This document shows positions 62,415-64,000 of a DNA stretch of 64,000 nt, in pieces. The notes under the pieces were generated by a model, which saw nothing but the letters and a program-made list of their open reading frames with translations, was not told the DNA's origin and did no database searches. Origin of the DNA: an uncultured Pseudomonadota bacterium. Lineage in GTDB: Bacteria > Pseudomonadota > Gammaproteobacteria > Burkholderiales > Eutrophovitaceae. How positions within the stretch are numbered: the stretch's first letter is position 1; each line of letters opens with the position of its first letter. Made by a program: the position numbers and the translations under genes. Where the stretch lies: positions 1 through 64,000 of the forward strand of contig CALJLA010000068.1 in NCBI GenBank assembly GCA_937983055.1, given 5' to 3'.

Positions 62415-62444
62415 TTGACTCTGGAGTCACTCCAGGGTTGATAC
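62415..62444 (+). promoter_or_regulatory. Mer-type promoter with CTGGAGT-C-ACTCCAG dyad
   Basis: TTGACT (62415-62420), 18 bp, TGATAC (62439-62444). The spacer holds a perfect dyad CTGGAGT C ACTCCAG, similar to the box at 59548. It drives the operon with merB; the divergent regulator lies just to the left. Confidence 0.85.
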
Positions 62445-62481
62445 TCGGTCCATGCAACAACAATTGCAAGGAGGGATCGGC

Positions 62482-62994
62482 ATGGTTCGGATGATTTTCC
62501 TGAGTTGGATTATTGCGGCTGGCGCGCTGCTCGCGGGCCTTCCAGGCACGTCACATTCGGCTACTGCCGTTCCTGTGTTGGCGCTGGAGTTCGTGTACCA
62601 GCAATCCGAGCGTCGCTGGTTCCGGGACCGACCGGCGTTTTTCGAGACTTACCTGGGAACGGGCAACGGCCAGGCGACAGGCAGGCTCGAGGGCTGGGTC
62701 GGATGGGATTTGTACGAAGACCAAAAGCGCGACGACTTTCATCCGGCCCATTTCCACGGCTTCATCGAGCAGGACGGCCAACGACACGAGTTTCAGATCA
62801 TCGGCATCTATACGCCGATCAGCGACGACTCCGCCGTCACGCCAGACGGCAAGACACATCCAAAGCTCTGGGCACTGTCCGGCGCAATCGTGTTCGAGGA
62901 TACGACAGTGCTGGGCGCACGGCATCTGCCCGTCACCGGCGTCGCCAACCTGGAAACCTGGACCGCATCCTACGAAGTGTGGGAAACGTCATGA
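62482..62994 (+). CDS. Exported protein of unknown function, first gene of the merB operon
   Basis: A 170-residue exported protein: signal (MVRMIFLSWIIAAGALLAG), then a mature part with WVGWDLYEDQKRDDFHPAHFHGF and ALSGAIVFEDTTVLG. The HPAHFHG motif is His-rich and could bind metal. The start at 62482 follows AAGGAGGGA. Its stop overlaps the merB start (ATGA). No family recognised. Confidence 0.7.
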   Translation: MVRMIFLSWIIAAGALLAGLPGTSHSATAVPVLALEFVYQQSERRWFRDRPAFFETYLGTGNGQATGRLEGWVGWDLYEDQKRDDFHPAHFHGFIEQDGQRHEFQIIGIYTPISDDSAVTPDGKTHPKLWALSGAIVFEDTTVLGARHLPVTGVANLETWTASYEVWETS

Positions 62995-63677
62995 GTGCCA
63001 AATCAATCAGTCACCGGCTGACAACACTGTTTCCGCCACTTGATGCGACCGACGCGCGCATCGCTCTGAGCATTTATCGCTTGCTTGTAGGCAATGCGCC
63101 TGTCAATCCAGGCAATATCGCGAACGAGTCTGGTGAAGCGGAGGCGCATGTGCGTTATCTGCTCAATCACTGGCCTGGGGTATATCGCGATGACGATTCC
63201 AACATCATCGGCTTCTGGGGACTGGCTCGACCGGAAATGGGTTACGAACTATCGATCGCCGGTCAGGCGCGATTCGCCTGGTGCGCGTGGGATACGTTAT
63301 TTCTTCCAGAGCTCCTGAACGCCGAAGTGCGAGTCGACGCGGCGACCGGCCTCGCACAAAAACCCGTTCATTTGACGGTCACGCCTGACGCCGTCATGCG
63401 CGAAATGCCAATCGATGACGAACTTTACGTCTCGTTCAACTTGCCGACCGACGAAAACTGGGAGGACAACGTCGTCGCGTCATTTTGTCACCATGTCCAT
63501 TTCCTTTATGCCGACGAAGTAACTGCCTGGCGTGAGCGAAACACCGGGGGAGTGGTCTTGACACTTCGGGAGGCATTCAGTGCGGGGAAATCCAAGAACC
63601 GGCATCAGTTCGGCTCGGTCATGCTCGATGCGGAATCCGATGCCGCATCGCCGGCTTCGCAATTACATCAGGCCTGA
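62991..63677 (+). CDS. merB: Organomercurial lyase
   Basis: A 228-residue enzyme cleaving the carbon-mercury bond. The catalytic residues Cys98, Asp101 (WCAWDTLFLP) and Cys166 (ASFCHHVHFLY) match MerB Cys96, Asp99 and Cys159. Start ATG 62991 overlaps the preceding stop; the longer frame upstream is the wrong frame of the previous gene. The merT gene follows 3 bp later. No mercuric reductase is seen within the window. Confidence 0.93.
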   Translation: MSAKSISHRLTTLFPPLDATDARIALSIYRLLVGNAPVNPGNIANESGEAEAHVRYLLNHWPGVYRDDDSNIIGFWGLARPEMGYELSIAGQARFAWCAWDTLFLPELLNAEVRVDAATGLAQKPVHLTVTPDAVMREMPIDDELYVSFNLPTDENWEDNVVASFCHHVHFLYADEVTAWRERNTGGVVLTLREAFSAGKSKNRHQFGSVMLDAESDAASPASQLHQA

Positions 63678-63680
63678 ATC

Positions 63681-64000
63681 ATGAATGAAACGAATCGAAA
63701 CGCAGCAATGACGAACGGAAGCGCTACTCCGGAAACTGGCAACGGTCGGCAGAAGTTTCTCGCTGCCGGTAGCGTTCTCGGCGGTGTCCTCGCGTCAACG
63801 TGCTGCATCGCGCCACTGCTGCTCGTCACACTCGGCGTCGGCGGCGCGTGGATGGGCAGACTGACTGCGCTGGCGCCGTATCAACCCTATTTCGTCGCTG
63901 CCACGCTGGCGTTCCTTGCCGGCGGTTTCTGGTATGTCTACTGGAAACCGCGGCGAGCCTGTGACGCAGATGGATACTGTGCGACCGACACGGCCGACAG
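63681..64000 (+). CDS. merT: Mercuric transport protein MerT, 3' end cut by window edge
   Basis: The frame from the ATG at 63681 is open to the window end (106 residues visible). It has the MerT signature GGVLASTCCIAPLLLVTLGVGGAW with vicinal cysteines in the first membrane segment and a second pair later (CDADGYC). It imports Hg(II). It follows merB directly. A few C-terminal residues lie beyond the window. Confidence 0.9.
   Translation, partial: MNETNRNAAMTNGSATPETGNGRQKFLAAGSVLGGVLASTCCIAPLLLVTLGVGGAWMGRLTALAPYQPYFVAATLAFLAGGFWYVYWKPRRACDADGYCATDTAD

Noticed and set aside
1..64000. Island boundaries, integrase, transposase, tRNA or attachment sites
   Set aside because: None could be recognised in the window, so a mobile-element call is not supported despite the accessory content.

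Overview
The window looks like a metal- and stress-resistance region of a Gram-negative proteobacterium, most likely a gammaproteobacterium. The reasons are outer-membrane proteins (CopB, a TolC-type protein, a TonB-dependent receptor), Tat-exported multicopper oxidases, HflK/HflC, a CusS/CusR-type pair, FecI/FecR signalling and CueR/MerR-type regulators. GC-rich coding is dense on both strands. No integrase, transposase, tRNA or replication gene was seen, so mobility is not shown, although the content is that of an accessory island.

Layout. 0-4.6 kb (minus): a DUF1232 protein, an esterase, a lycopene-cyclase-domain membrane protein, a membrane cytochrome c and an archaeal-type GAPDH. 4.6-12.8 kb (plus): a sugar epimerase fused to metal-binding domains, a VKOR/SPW membrane protein, 6-phosphogluconate dehydrogenase, glucose-6-phosphate dehydrogenase, a tiny His/Gly-rich protein and a P-type ATPase with an unusual CPD motif. 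12.9-20.3 kb: phosphoglucomutase, glucan phosphorylase, an isoprenylcysteine methyltransferase-like protein, a metallochaperone, an ion channel and cyclopropane fatty acid synthase. 20.5-38.9 kb: a CusS/CusR-type system, MerR regulators, an AidB-like protein, HflKC, CopA/CopB, an APC permease, a CBS-BON protein, a broken AraC regulator, a BNR-repeat lipoprotein and a cytochrome c. 39-41.5 kb: a DUF302 protein, a methyltransferase and DmeF. 42-51.3 kb: a second copper cluster (a merR fragment, cueR-copA, APC permease, cytochrome c, TolC-like protein, multicopper oxidase). 51.3-59 kb: a FecI/FecR/STN-TonB receptor system with two PepSY proteins, one fused to an NqrF-like reductase. 59.5-64 kb: two mercury-type modules, with merB and merT at the right edge.

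The unifying feature is a set of promoters with a 19-bp spacer and a MerR-type dyad (TTGACC, then usually GTACAGGT, then a weak -10). They recur on both strands from 0.66 to 37.9 kb, ahead of sugar-catabolism, membrane-maintenance, copper and cytochrome genes. I infer a single MerR-controlled regulon. In it, stored glucan is routed through phosphorylase, phosphoglucomutase, G6PDH and 6PGDH to NADPH while copper is exported or oxidised and membranes are repaired. The two related MerR proteins at 22.98 and 28.92 kb are the best candidate regulators, and a third copy near 42 kb has lost its DNA-binding domain. The CueR and mercury operators in the right part are of different, more classical types.
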